The notes beneath the pieces were generated by a model, which was given only the letters and a program-made list of their open reading frames with translations, made no database searches and was not told the DNA's origin. Positions 26,211 through 34,275 of a DNA stretch of 64,000 nt are shown in pieces. Source of the stretch: Gluconacetobacter aggeris (lineage in GTDB: Bacteria > Pseudomonadota > Alphaproteobacteria > Acetobacterales > Acetobacteraceae). The stretch is from NCBI RefSeq assembly GCF_014174395.1, contig NZ_JABEQD010000005.1:1-64000 (forward strand). Reading direction: 5' to 3'. The first letter of the stretch is position 1. Every line of letters begins with the position of its first letter. The translations under genes and the position numbers were made by a program.

Positions 26211-26361
26211 GGTGGGCTCGATCGTCCTCAATTCCCCGGTTCGTTCTCTGCGGGGGCCGTTTCTCCGGGCCGGTGCGACTGCCGGGCTGACAGGACCCTG
26301 ACGGAGGGCTATAGGACAGCAACGCGAAGGAACAAAACGAAACCATATCCGGGCAGGTACC

Positions 26362-26673
26362 ATGTCCCTCGACACATCGGACTTTTCGACCCTTGATCCG
26401 CGCCGTCGCCGGATTTATTTCCGCGCCACGCATCGCGGTACGCATGAAGCGGACATCCTGATCGGTGGCTTTGTCGCCCCGCGCCTGGCTGCGATGTCGG
26501 ATGCCGAAATGGATGCGCTGGAAGCGGTGATGGACCTGCCGGACGCCGATCTGGCGGATTGGCTGAGTGGCCGCAAGCCGGTGCCGGCCGAGGTCGACTG
26601 CCCGATGATGCGCGCCATCATCGCCGATGCGAACGATCCCGCCCGGCAGGCCGCGATCCGGGGAGAACGATGA
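26362..26673 (+). CDS. sdhE: Succinate dehydrogenase assembly factor
   Basis: 103 residues. RRRRIYFRATHRGTHEADILIGGF contains the RG-x-x-E motif needed for flavinylation of the SdhA subunit, and DADLADWLSGRKPVPAE is the typical C-terminal half. It helps attach FAD covalently to succinate dehydrogenase. The stop overlaps the mfd start (ATGA), so the two are translated together. Confidence 0.93.
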   Translation: MSLDTSDFSTLDPRRRRIYFRATHRGTHEADILIGGFVAPRLAAMSDAEMDALEAVMDLPDADLADWLSGRKPVPAEVDCPMMRAIIADANDPARQAAIRGER

Positions 26674-29600
26674 CAGCAGAGGGAAGGGACCACGCCGCTG
26701 CGGCGTCCGCCGGGCATGCCGGCTGGATGAACGTCTGGGGCGTGCCGGACGGGTACGACGCCTTCCTCGTCGCCCGGCGCGCGCGCGAGCATGACGGGCC
26801 GGTGCTGCATGTGGCGCGCGATGATGCAGGCATGGCGCGGATCGGCGATCTGCTCTCGTTCATCGCGCCGAATGCCGAAATCCTGCGCTTTCCGGCATGG
26901 GATTGCCTTCCCTACGATCGGGTATCGCCCAATCCGGCGATCGTTGCCGAGCGGGTTGCCACCCTGACGCGATTGCTGGAACCCGCGAAGGGCCCGCGCA
27001 TCGTGCTGACCACGGTTGGCGGACTGGTTCAGCGGGTGACGCCGCGCGCTGCCTTTCGGGGCCAGTCGCTGACAGTGACCACCGGCGACAATCTGGATCA
27101 GGAATTCCTGATCGAACTGCTGGTGACCAACGGCTACAACCGCACCGATACGGTGATGGAACCGGGCGAATTCGCGACCCGGGGCGGTATCTTCGACATT
27201 TTCCCCTCCGGCGAGGCTGAGCCGGTGCGGTTGGACCTGTTCGGCGACGAGGTCGAGAATATCCGCCGCTTCGACCCCGCCACCCAGCGTTCCTCCGACC
27301 GTTTGGACCGGTTCGTGATGCGGCCGGTCGCCGATTTCAGCCTCGATCAGGCCAGTATTTCGCGCTTCCGCACCGGTTGGCGCGACCTGTTCGGGCCTGC
27401 CGCCGCCGGCGATCCGCTCTACCAGCATGTCTCGGACGGGCGACGCCATGCCGGGCTGGAGCACTGGCTGCCGCTGTTCTACGAGCATCTGGAAACGCTG
27501 GTCGATTACCTGCCGGGGGTCGCGGTGATCATGGCCCATCAGGCGGACGAGGTTCTGTCGTCGCGGCTTGAAATGATCGCCGACCATTTCGAGGCGCGGC
27601 GCCAGCCGGTGCGCGAGGGCGAGGTTCCGTACCGTCCGTTGCCACCGCACCTGATGTATCTGGACCGCAAGGGGTGGGACGGGATGCTGTCCGGTCACCC
27701 GGTGGTGGTATTCAATCCCTTTTCGCGCCCGGATGGGGCCGAGGGCATCGATGCGCTCGGTCGGCCGGGAATCCTGTTCGCCCGGTCGGTCGGGGACGGA
27801 TCGCGCGAAAACGTATTTGCCATGCTCGATGCGCAGGTTCGGCAATGGGCCGAGACCGGGCGGCGGGCCTATCTCTCGGCCTGGACGCGTGGATCGCGCG
27901 AGCGGATCGCGACGCTGCTGCGTGAGCATGGCATGCGGGCCGAGACGTTCGAGACCTGGACCCAGGCGCAGGATCTGCCCGCCGGTACGGTCGGGCTGCT
28001 GACGTTGGGGCTGGAACGCGGCTTTATCGCCGATAATCTGGCCTTCGTCTCGGAGCAGGACCTGCTGGGCGAGCGGATTTCGCGTCCGCCGCGCCGCCGC
28101 AAGCGGGCGGACCAGTTCATCGCCGAGGCGTCGGAGATCGCCGAGGGCGATCTGGTGGTGCATCAGGATTACGGCATCGGCCGCTATGACGGGCTGGAGA
28201 CGGTGGCGGTCGGCAGCGCGCCGCATGACTGTCTGCGCCTGGTCTATGACGGCAACGAAAAGCTGTTCCTGCCGGTCGAGAATATCGAACTGCTGAGTCG
28301 CTTCGGCTCCGATCAGGCCGGGGTGTCGCTGGACAAGCTGGGCGGGGCCTCCTGGCAGAACCGCAAGTCGCGGATGAAGCAGCGCATCCGCGATATGGCG
28401 GGCGAGCTGATTCGCACCGCCGCGATGCGGGCCTTGCGCGAGGCGCCGAGCCTGACCCCGGCCGAAGGCCTGTGGGACGAATTCTGCAGCCGCTTCCCCT
28501 TCGCAGAGACCGAGGACCAGGCGCGCGCCATCGCCGATGTGCTGGACGATATGGGTTCGGGCCGGCCGATGGACCGTCTGGTGTGCGGCGATGTCGGGTT
28601 CGGCAAGACCGAGGTTGCGCTACGCGCGGCCTTCGTGGCCGCGATGTCGGGCGCGCAGGTGGCGGTGGTGGTGCCCACCACGCTGCTGGCGCGGCAGCAT
28701 TTCCGCACCTTCTCGGCCCGGTTTGCCGGGCTGCCGGTCACGGTGGCGCAATTGTCGCGTATGGTCACGGCGAAGGACGCGGCGGCGGTGCGCAAGGGGC
28801 TGGCCGACGGCAGCATCAACATCATCATCGGCACGCATGCCCTGCTGGCCAAAGGTGTGCAGTTCGCCGACCTGGAACTGCTGATCATCGACGAGGAGCA
28901 GCATTTCGGCGTCGCCCACAAGGAGAAGCTGAAGGCGCTGCGCGAGGACGTGCATGTCCTGACCCTGTCGGCCACGCCGCTGCCGCGCACGCTGCAACTG
29001 GCGCTGACCGGCGTGCGGGAGATGAGCCTGATCGCCACCCCGCCGACTGACCGGCTGGCGGTGCGTACCTTCATCATGCCTTTCGACAGCGTGGTGATCC
29101 GCGAGGCGATCCAGCGTGAGCGGTTCCGGGGCGGCCAGATCTTCTGCGTGGTGCCGCGGATCGAGGACCTGGACCGCATGGGGGCCCGTCTGCAGGAAAT
29201 CGTGCCTGATGCACGGCTGGTGCAGGCCCATGGACGCCTGACCCCGACCGAGCTGGAACGGGTGATGACCGAGTTCAGTGACGGCAAATATGATATCCTG
29301 CTTTCCACCAACATCGTGGAAAGCGGGTTGGACATGCCGGCGGTGAACACGCTGATCATCCATCGGGCCGACATGTTCGGCCTGGGGCAGCTCTATCAAT
29401 TGCGCGGGCGTGTGGGGCGCGGCAAGCAGCGCGGCTATGCTTATCTGACCTGGCCGCAGACGCATGTGCTGTCGGCTGCCGCCGAAAAGCGGCTGGAGGT
29501 CATGCAGACGCTGGACACGCTGGGCGCGGGCTTCACGCTGGCGTCCCACGATCTGGACCTGCGCGGCGCGGGCAATCTGCTGGGCGACGAGCAGTCGGGT

Positions 29601-30164
29601 CATATTCGCGAGGTCGGGATCGAGCTCTATCAGCAGATGCTCGAAGACGCGGTGGCCGAACTGCGCGCCGAAAAGGGACGGCGCAAGGCTGAGGACCGGG
29701 ATTGGACGCCAAACATCATCCTCGGTCTGCCGGTGCTGATCCCGGAAGACTATGTACCGGACCTGCCGGTGCGGCTGGGGCTGTATCGCCGCATCGCCGC
29801 GCTGGCGAATGATGCCGAAATCGAGGCGATGGAGGCCGAACTGGTCGACCGGTTCGGCACGCTGCCTGATCCGGTGCGCAACCTGCTGGATGTCGTCACG
29901 ATCAAGCGCCTGTGTCGCGAAGCGGGGGTCGAGAGGCTGGAGGCCGGGCCCAAGGGAATGGTGATCCAGTTCCGGGGCAATCATTTCGCGAATCCGGCTG
30001 GGCTGGTCGCTTGGATGGCGACACAGAAAGAGGGCAATGTCCGACTGCGCCCCGACCATAAGCTGGCGTTGGTGCGGGAAATGACGAACGTACAGCGGAT
30101 TCGGCTGGCAAAGGATACGGTCCAGGCGCTGGGCCGCCTGGCGGAACAGGAGAAGGCGGCCTGA
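26670..30164 (+). CDS. mfd: Transcription-repair coupling factor
   Basis: 1164 residues, full length. It has the UvrB-like N-terminal part (FPAWDCLPYDRVSPNPAIVAERV, GEFATRGGIFDIFPSGE), the RNA polymerase-interacting domain (LVVHQDYGIGRYDGL), and the translocase core with VCGDVGFGKTEVALRAAF (Walker A), IIDEEQHFGV (DEEQ box), LSATPLPRTLQLAL, LSTNIVESGLDMPAVNTLI and QLRGRVGRGKQRGYAYL, then the C-terminal autoinhibitory domain. It removes stalled RNA polymerase and recruits UvrA. Start at 26670 is fixed by overlap with sdhE. Confidence 0.97.
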   Translation: MTAEGRDHAAAASAGHAGWMNVWGVPDGYDAFLVARRAREHDGPVLHVARDDAGMARIGDLLSFIAPNAEILRFPAWDCLPYDRVSPNPAIVAERVATLTRLLEPAKGPRIVLTTVGGLVQRVTPRAAFRGQSLTVTTGDNLDQEFLIELLVTNGYNRTDTVMEPGEFATRGGIFDIFPSGEAEPVRLDLFGDEVENIRRFDPATQRSSDRLDRFVMRPVADFSLDQASISRFRTGWRDLFGPAAAGDPLYQHVSDGRRHAGLEHWLPLFYEHLETLVDYLPGVAVIMAHQADEVLSSRLEMIADHFEARRQPVREGEVPYRPLPPHLMYLDRKGWDGMLSGHPVVVFNPFSRPDGAEGIDALGRPGILFARSVGDGSRENVFAMLDAQVRQWAETGRRAYLSAWTRGSRERIATLLREHGMRAETFETWTQAQDLPAGTVGLLTLGLERGFIADNLAFVSEQDLLGERISRPPRRRKRADQFIAEASEIAEGDLVVHQDYGIGRYDGLETVAVGSAPHDCLRLVYDGNEKLFLPVENIELLSRFGSDQAGVSLDKLGGASWQNRKSRMKQRIRDMAGELIRTAAMRALREAPSLTPAEGLWDEFCSRFPFAETEDQARAIADVLDDMGSGRPMDRLVCGDVGFGKTEVALRAAFVAAMSGAQVAVVVPTTLLARQHFRTFSARFAGLPVTVAQLSRMVTAKDAAAVRKGLADGSINIIIGTHALLAKGVQFADLELLIIDEEQHFGVAHKEKLKALREDVHVLTLSATPLPRTLQLALTGVREMSLIATPPTDRLAVRTFIMPFDSVVIREAIQRERFRGGQIFCVVPRIEDLDRMGARLQEIVPDARLVQAHGRLTPTELERVMTEFSDGKYDILLSTNIVESGLDMPAVNTLIIHRADMFGLGQLYQLRGRVGRGKQRGYAYLTWPQTHVLSAAAEKRLEVMQTLDTLGAGFTLASHDLDLRGAGNLLGDEQSGHIREVGIELYQQMLEDAVAELRAEKGRRKAEDRDWTPNIILGLPVLIPEDYVPDLPVRLGLYRRIAALANDAEIEAMEAELVDRFGTLPDPVRNLLDVVTIKRLCREAGVERLEAGPKGMVIQFRGNHFANPAGLVAWMATQKEGNVRLRPDHKLALVREMTNVQRIRLAKDTVQALGRLAEQEKAA

Positions 30165-30211
30165 CGACACACCCCGCTTGTGGTGACGGACACGCGGAAG
30201 GAGGAAGCGGA

Positions 30212-31006
30212 ATGAAAATCGATCTGGCAGGTAAAACGGCGATCGTCAGCGGCTCGACCGCCGGGATCGGGCTGGCCATCGCGATGGCCCTGGCCGAAAC
30301 CGGGGCGGATGTCATCGTCAACGGCCGCAGCCAGGGCAGGGTGGATGAGGCGATGGCCTATATCCGGACCCGCATGCCCACGGCGCGGTTGCGCGGCGTG
30401 CCGGCCGACCTGGGAACGAAAGAGGGGATCGACGGATTCGTCCGCCTTGTTCCCCAGGCTGATATCCTGGTCAATAATCTGGGTATTTTCGAACAGAAAC
30501 CGTTCCTTGAGACCCCTGACGAGGACTGGCAGCGTTTCTTCGACATCAATGTCCTGAGCGGTGTGCGCCTGACGCGCCATTATCTGCCGGGCATGGTCGA
30601 GCGGGCTTGGGGCCGCGTGGTGTTCGTCTCCAGCGAATCGGCACTGAACATTCCGGCGGACATGGTCGCCTATGGTTTTTCCAAGGCCGCACAGGTCGCG
30701 ATTGCCCGAGGCATCGCCGAGAGCATTCCCGGAAGTGGTGTGACGGTCAATTCGGTGCTGCCGGGGCCGACCCGCACCGAGGGCGTGATGGAGATGTTTG
30801 CCAAGGCGGCGCAGGAGAGCGGCCGGCCGATCGAGGAGATCATGGCCGAATTCGTGCCGCAGCATCGCCCGGCCTCGCTGATCCGGCGGCTGGCGGAGCC
30901 GGAGGAGATTGCCAGCATGGTCGCCTATGTCTGCTCGCGGCAGGCCTCGGCTACCACCGGAGCGACCTTGCGGGTGGAGGGGGGTCTGCTGCGCCATCCG
31001 GGGTGA
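30212..31006 (+). CDS. SDR-family oxidoreductase
   Basis: 264 residues. The Rossmann motif is IVSGSTAGIGLAIAMALAE (TGxxxGIG type), followed by VNNLGIF (NNAG variant), and the catalytic SSESA...YGFSK serine, tyrosine and lysine. GPTRTEGVMEMF and GATLRVEGGLLR end the fold. A GGAGGAAG ribosome site precedes the ATG. This group of classical SDRs includes 3-oxoacyl-reductase-like and sugar dehydrogenase-like enzymes; the substrate cannot be set from sequence. It follows mfd with a 47-base gap and may be read through. Confidence 0.85.
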   Translation: MKIDLAGKTAIVSGSTAGIGLAIAMALAETGADVIVNGRSQGRVDEAMAYIRTRMPTARLRGVPADLGTKEGIDGFVRLVPQADILVNNLGIFEQKPFLETPDEDWQRFFDINVLSGVRLTRHYLPGMVERAWGRVVFVSSESALNIPADMVAYGFSKAAQVAIARGIAESIPGSGVTVNSVLPGPTRTEGVMEMFAKAAQESGRPIEEIMAEFVPQHRPASLIRRLAEPEEIASMVAYVCSRQASATTGATLRVEGGLLRHPG

Positions 31007-31231
31007 GGGGCGGCTCTGCCGGGTTTGCCGATGACCCGATGCGGGTTTCCTGTGCTGCGCTTTCTGGTTGATGGACGGTTTTTTTAACTACTGTCTGAGC
31101 GGGCATATGGCGCGGCTCTGGGCATTGTGCGGACACTTTTTCGTCACAAAGCAAGTCCCGGAGAGGGCGGCCCTTTTCGTATTGTCGTGCCGGATGTTAA
31201 GAATAGTGACAATGCAGGAAGGGAGCGATTC

Positions 31232-31369
31232 ATGCCTGAGACCGAGGATCATGCGCCCCAGACCCCGCTACGCGACGTGTTTCAGCTTATGGGTGCGATT
31301 CTGTTCGTCATGGGCATGATTCTGGTCGGTTGGCGGGCGGCTTTCTTTTCTGGCGTCTGGCCCGCCTGA
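31232..31369 (+). CDS. Small membrane protein of 45 residues
   Basis: Starts at an ATG preceded by GGAAGGGAG, a strong ribosome site. The hydrophilic start MPETEDHAPQTPLRDVF is followed by one transmembrane helix (LMGAILFVMGMILVGWRAAFF) and a short tail. I do not recognise the family. It sits alone between an SDR gene and the end of a converging aldo/keto reductase gene, after about 225 bases without other genes. Confidence 0.6.
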   Translation: MPETEDHAPQTPLRDVFQLMGAILFVMGMILVGWRAAFFSGVWPA

Positions 31370-31456
31370 ACTGGCTCCTTCTGCTTTCCCCTAGCGGGCG
31401 CGCGCCCGGTAACAATGTTCTGACCAGGCGGCATGATGGCCGGCCGGCGATGTCCG

Positions 31457-32431
31457 TCATTGCTGTGCGTCTGCCGATTCCGGTGATAGTGCGGCTGTGA
31501 TCGCGTTGCGTTCCTCGGCCGTCAGCGGGCGGGCGGCGGCGGTAACGTTGGCCTCGATCTGGGCTGGACGGGTCGTACCGGCAATGACCGACCCTACGAT
31601 ATCGTGCGACAGCAGCCAGCCGAAGGCGAGTTCGGTCAGGCTGCGCCCGTTTGCATGTGCTACAGCGTCCAGCCGGTCGAGCAGGGTCCAGTTGGCGCCG
31701 GTCAGGTAGCGATCGGCCAGGTGGGTCCAGGCGCTCAGTCGGCTGCCAGGGGGCGGGGGCGTGTTGCGGTGGTATTTCCCGGTCAGGACGCCGCTGGCCA
31801 GGGGGAAGTAAGGCAGCAGCCCCAATCCGTAATGACGGATCGCCGGCACCAGGTCGCGCAATGCGTTCCGTGCCAGCAGGGACAGTTCGTCCTGGCAGGA
31901 GATGAAGCCGGCATAGCCCGAAATGCGCGCGACGTGGCAGGCATCGGCGACCTGCCAGGCGGGGAAATTGGAACAGCCGGCATAGAGGATCTTACCCTCG
32001 CTGATCAGGTCGTCGAGCGCGCGCAGGGTCTCCTCGATCGGGGTGGCCGGGTCGGGGACGTGAACCTGGTACAGGTCGATCCGGTCGGTTCGCAGGCGGG
32101 ACAGGCTGGCTTCGACGGCTTGGCGGATATAGCGGCGCGAGGCACCCTGGAGGCGGCCTTCGGCGTCCATGGGCATGCCGAACTTGGTGGCGAGGACGAT
32201 CTCGTTGCGGCGCGGCCCGAGGATCGCGCCCAGTGTTTCCTCCGACGCGCCATAATGGGCCTCGCGCCGTCCATAGACGTCGGCGACGTCGAACAGGGTG
32301 ATGCCGCTGTCCAGGGCCCGATGGACCACAGTCCGGGATTCTTCCAGCCCGATACGGCCGCCCAGATTGTTGCAGCCCAGCCCGACGGCCGAAACGCGCA
32401 GGCCGGAACGGCCGAGGTGACGATATTCCAT
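31457..32431 (-). CDS. Aldo/keto reductase
   Basis: 324 residues from the ATG at 32431 (GAAAGG upstream). MEYRHLGRSGLRVSAVGLGCNNLGG is the standard start; LFDVADVYGRREAHYGASEETLG has the catalytic aspartate and tyrosine, IVLATKFG the lysine, and RIDLYQVHVPDP the histidine. SVIAGTTRPAQIEANV is the NADPH-binding loop. This is the YajO/Tas-like group that reduces aldehydes and quinone-like compounds. It follows the EEP-family gene by 20 bases on the same strand, so the two are probably co-transcribed. Confidence 0.9.
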   Translation of the reverse strand: MEYRHLGRSGLRVSAVGLGCNNLGGRIGLEESRTVVHRALDSGITLFDVADVYGRREAHYGASEETLGAILGPRRNEIVLATKFGMPMDAEGRLQGASRRYIRQAVEASLSRLRTDRIDLYQVHVPDPATPIEETLRALDDLISEGKILYAGCSNFPAWQVADACHVARISGYAGFISCQDELSLLARNALRDLVPAIRHYGLGLLPYFPLASGVLTGKYHRNTPPPPGSRLSAWTHLADRYLTGANWTLLDRLDAVAHANGRSLTELAFGWLLSHDIVGSVIAGTTRPAQIEANVTAAARPLTAEERNAITAALSPESADAQQ

Positions 32432-32451
32432 GAAGAAAGCCTTTCGCCTGG

Positions 32452-33354
32452 TCAGGGCATGTCGAGCCCGACCGAGACCGGGCAATGATCGGACAGGTTC
32501 GGCGCCTGGGCGGGGTCCTGCGCGTCATAGATCAGGACTCGGAGGCTGTCGGGGCGGAGCCATGCGCGGGCCTGATTGCCCAGCAGGATGTGGTCGATGA
32601 AATAGGTGCCGCCCCAGCACGGGCTCGCGCGCCCGGCCGTTGTCAGCGTCAGGGGGCCGTCGGCTTCCAGTTGCCGGAAGAACGGGTCGGATGGGGTCAG
32701 GTTCCGGTTGAAGTCCCCCATGACCAGGAAGGCTACGCCTTCGTCCTGTCGCTGGGCAATCCAGTCATCCAGCACCATCAATTGACGCGCCAGCGTCCGG
32801 CAGGCCGGTCGACGGTCGGCCGGGGCCGCGTTACGGCATCCGGCCTTGAGATGCACGATCAGGATGCGCAGGCTGGCGGTGCCGTCGTCGATCGTGACAT
32901 CCAGTCCCGCGCGTAAGTGATGGGGCGCGTCGGGCGGATAGACATCGAATTCCGAGATATCGGGATGGCGGGTGACGGTCAGCCCGGTCGCCACGGCCAG
33001 TCCGACACGCTGGACCACGTGATCGTCGCTCATGACGATCCGGTAGCGTGAGGGCGGGAACAGGCGGGCGGCCAGGGCTGGGGAATCCACTTCCTGAAAC
33101 CCGACAATGTCGGCATCGAGCCGCGTGGCATAGGCCGCGAGCTGGCGCAGTCCGGCGTCACTGCGGTGGGGGAGGTCACGGGGCAGGGCGGGGTCGCCCG
33201 GCGCCCGCGCCGTCAGCCAGTCCAGGTTCCAGGTCGAGACCTTGATCGTACGCGCCATGGCCCCCTGGGTAGCCAGGGCGGCCACCAGCCACCCGGCGCA
33301 GGCCAGGAGGCGGATGGTCGCCGGCCGCGGGTCAGGCCTGGTCAGTCTTCCCAT
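32452..33354 (-). CDS. Exported endonuclease/exonuclease/phosphatase-family protein
   Basis: 300 residues with a Tat/Sec-like signal (ACAGWLVAALATQGAMA) ending near residue 35. EEP motifs: VSTWNLDWL, DIVGFQEVDS (metal-binding glutamate), LIVHLKAGC, FLVMGDFNRN (D-x-N), and NLSDHCPVSV (catalytic histidine) at the end. The fold is shared by nucleases and phosphodiesterases, so substrate is open; being exported, it may act on periplasmic nucleic acid or lipid phosphates. The start overlaps the carbonic anhydrase end by 23 bases. Confidence 0.82.
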   Translation of the reverse strand: MGRLTRPDPRPATIRLLACAGWLVAALATQGAMARTIKVSTWNLDWLTARAPGDPALPRDLPHRSDAGLRQLAAYATRLDADIVGFQEVDSPALAARLFPPSRYRIVMSDDHVVQRVGLAVATGLTVTRHPDISEFDVYPPDAPHHLRAGLDVTIDDGTASLRILIVHLKAGCRNAAPADRRPACRTLARQLMVLDDWIAQRQDEGVAFLVMGDFNRNLTPSDPFFRQLEADGPLTLTTAGRASPCWGGTYFIDHILLGNQARAWLRPDSLRVLIYDAQDPAQAPNLSDHCPVSVGLDMP

Positions 33355-34030
33355 CCACCTCGCGGGTCAGGCGGGCGATGGCTTCGTCCACATGGATGCT
33401 GGACCGCGTGGCTTCGTCCAGAATCACGACCTCGCCGCTGGCGATATCATAGAACCAGCCTTGCAGGATCAGCGTGTTGCGTGCCAGGGCGGCGGCGACC
33501 GCCGGGTGCGTGCGCAGATGCGCGATCTGCAGCACCACATTCTGTTCCGCCAGGCTGCGCACGGATTGCGGGCCGGCGTCGGTGGCCTGCAAGGCACCCG
33601 CAACTGCTCGGGCCGCTTCGGCATTGCGCAGCCAGGACGCGACGGTGGGCATGTGCGCCAGTTTGGATGGATCGGGGTCCAGCAGGGCTTTCATCGCACC
33701 GCAATCGGAATGGCCGCAGACGATGATGGTCGACACGCCCAGCGCCAGGACGGCGTACTCGATCGCGGACGACACGCCGCCCAGCATTTCGCCGTAAGCC
33801 GGAACGATATTGCCGATATTGCGCAGCACGAACAGGTCGCCGGGCTGGGTCTGCGTGATCAGGCTGGGATTCACCCGACTGTCGGCGCAGGCGATGAACA
33901 GCGTATCCGGTGATTGCTGGCCGGCCAATTCCGCGAACAACTCGCGATTCTGAGGAAAGACTTCGGCATTGAATTTCTCTACTCCATGCAGGAGCGAGAT
34001 CAGCGTTTTCTTGGCATCGGTATCGGCCAT
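33332..34030 (-). CDS. Beta-type carbonic anhydrase
   Basis: 232 residues. The zinc ligands and the aspartate-arginine dyad are visible: FIACADSRVNPSLITQ (C and D-x-R), FVLRNIGNIVP and IIVCGHSDCGAMKALL (H and C). It interconverts CO2 and bicarbonate. No signal peptide is seen. An 8-base inverted repeat (34048-34068) lies 17 bases before the start codon and could control the gene. The 3' end overlaps the exported EEP gene. Confidence 0.95.
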   Translation of the reverse strand: MADTDAKKTLISLLHGVEKFNAEVFPQNRELFAELAGQQSPDTLFIACADSRVNPSLITQTQPGDLFVLRNIGNIVPAYGEMLGGVSSAIEYAVLALGVSTIIVCGHSDCGAMKALLDPDPSKLAHMPTVASWLRNAEAARAVAGALQATDAGPQSVRSLAEQNVVLQIAHLRTHPAVAAALARNTLILQGWFYDIASGEVVILDEATRSSIHVDEAIARLTREVDGKTDQA

Positions 34031-34047
34031 CGAAGGTCCCTATGTCC

Positions 34048-34068
34048 TGAAGTCCGCCTGGGACTTCA
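34048..34068. promoter_or_regulatory. Perfect inverted repeat upstream of the carbonic anhydrase gene
   Basis: TGAAGTCC-GCCTG-GGACTTCA: eight paired bases around a five-base centre, 17 bases before the minus-strand start codon. It could be an operator for a dimeric repressor, or an RNA hairpin that affects translation. No protein is assignable. Confidence 0.5.
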
Positions 34069-34223
34069 CAGTGGCGTTCGAACGGTCACCCGGACGGAAG
34101 AACCCGTCATGGCATGCCGACGCCAGGGCGCCAGCATAGCCGGGTCCGTCACAGATAGCATGGAAACGGGGACGGCACAGGTCCGGTTTCTCCTTTGGAG
34201 GCCCGGGACACACTATGTCAGAG

Positions 34224-34268
34224 GCCGGACACATCGCCGCGTGTGCGTGACACGGCAAGGTGTCCGGC
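34224..34268 (-). terminator. Long hairpin after alaS
   Basis: GCCGGACAC (34224-34232) and GTGTCCGGC (34260-34268) are perfect 9-base arms; inside them CGTGT and ACACG pair again. The structure starts eight bases past the alaS stop. No T-run follows, so termination would be of a Rho-assisted or RNA-end-protecting kind. Confidence 0.55.
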
Positions 34269-34275
34269 TGAGAGA

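Noticed and set aside
26415-30170. Two long minus-strand open frames opposite sdhE-mfd
   Set aside because: Both mirror the codon usage of mfd, whose domains are complete; the antisense products show only low-complexity composition.
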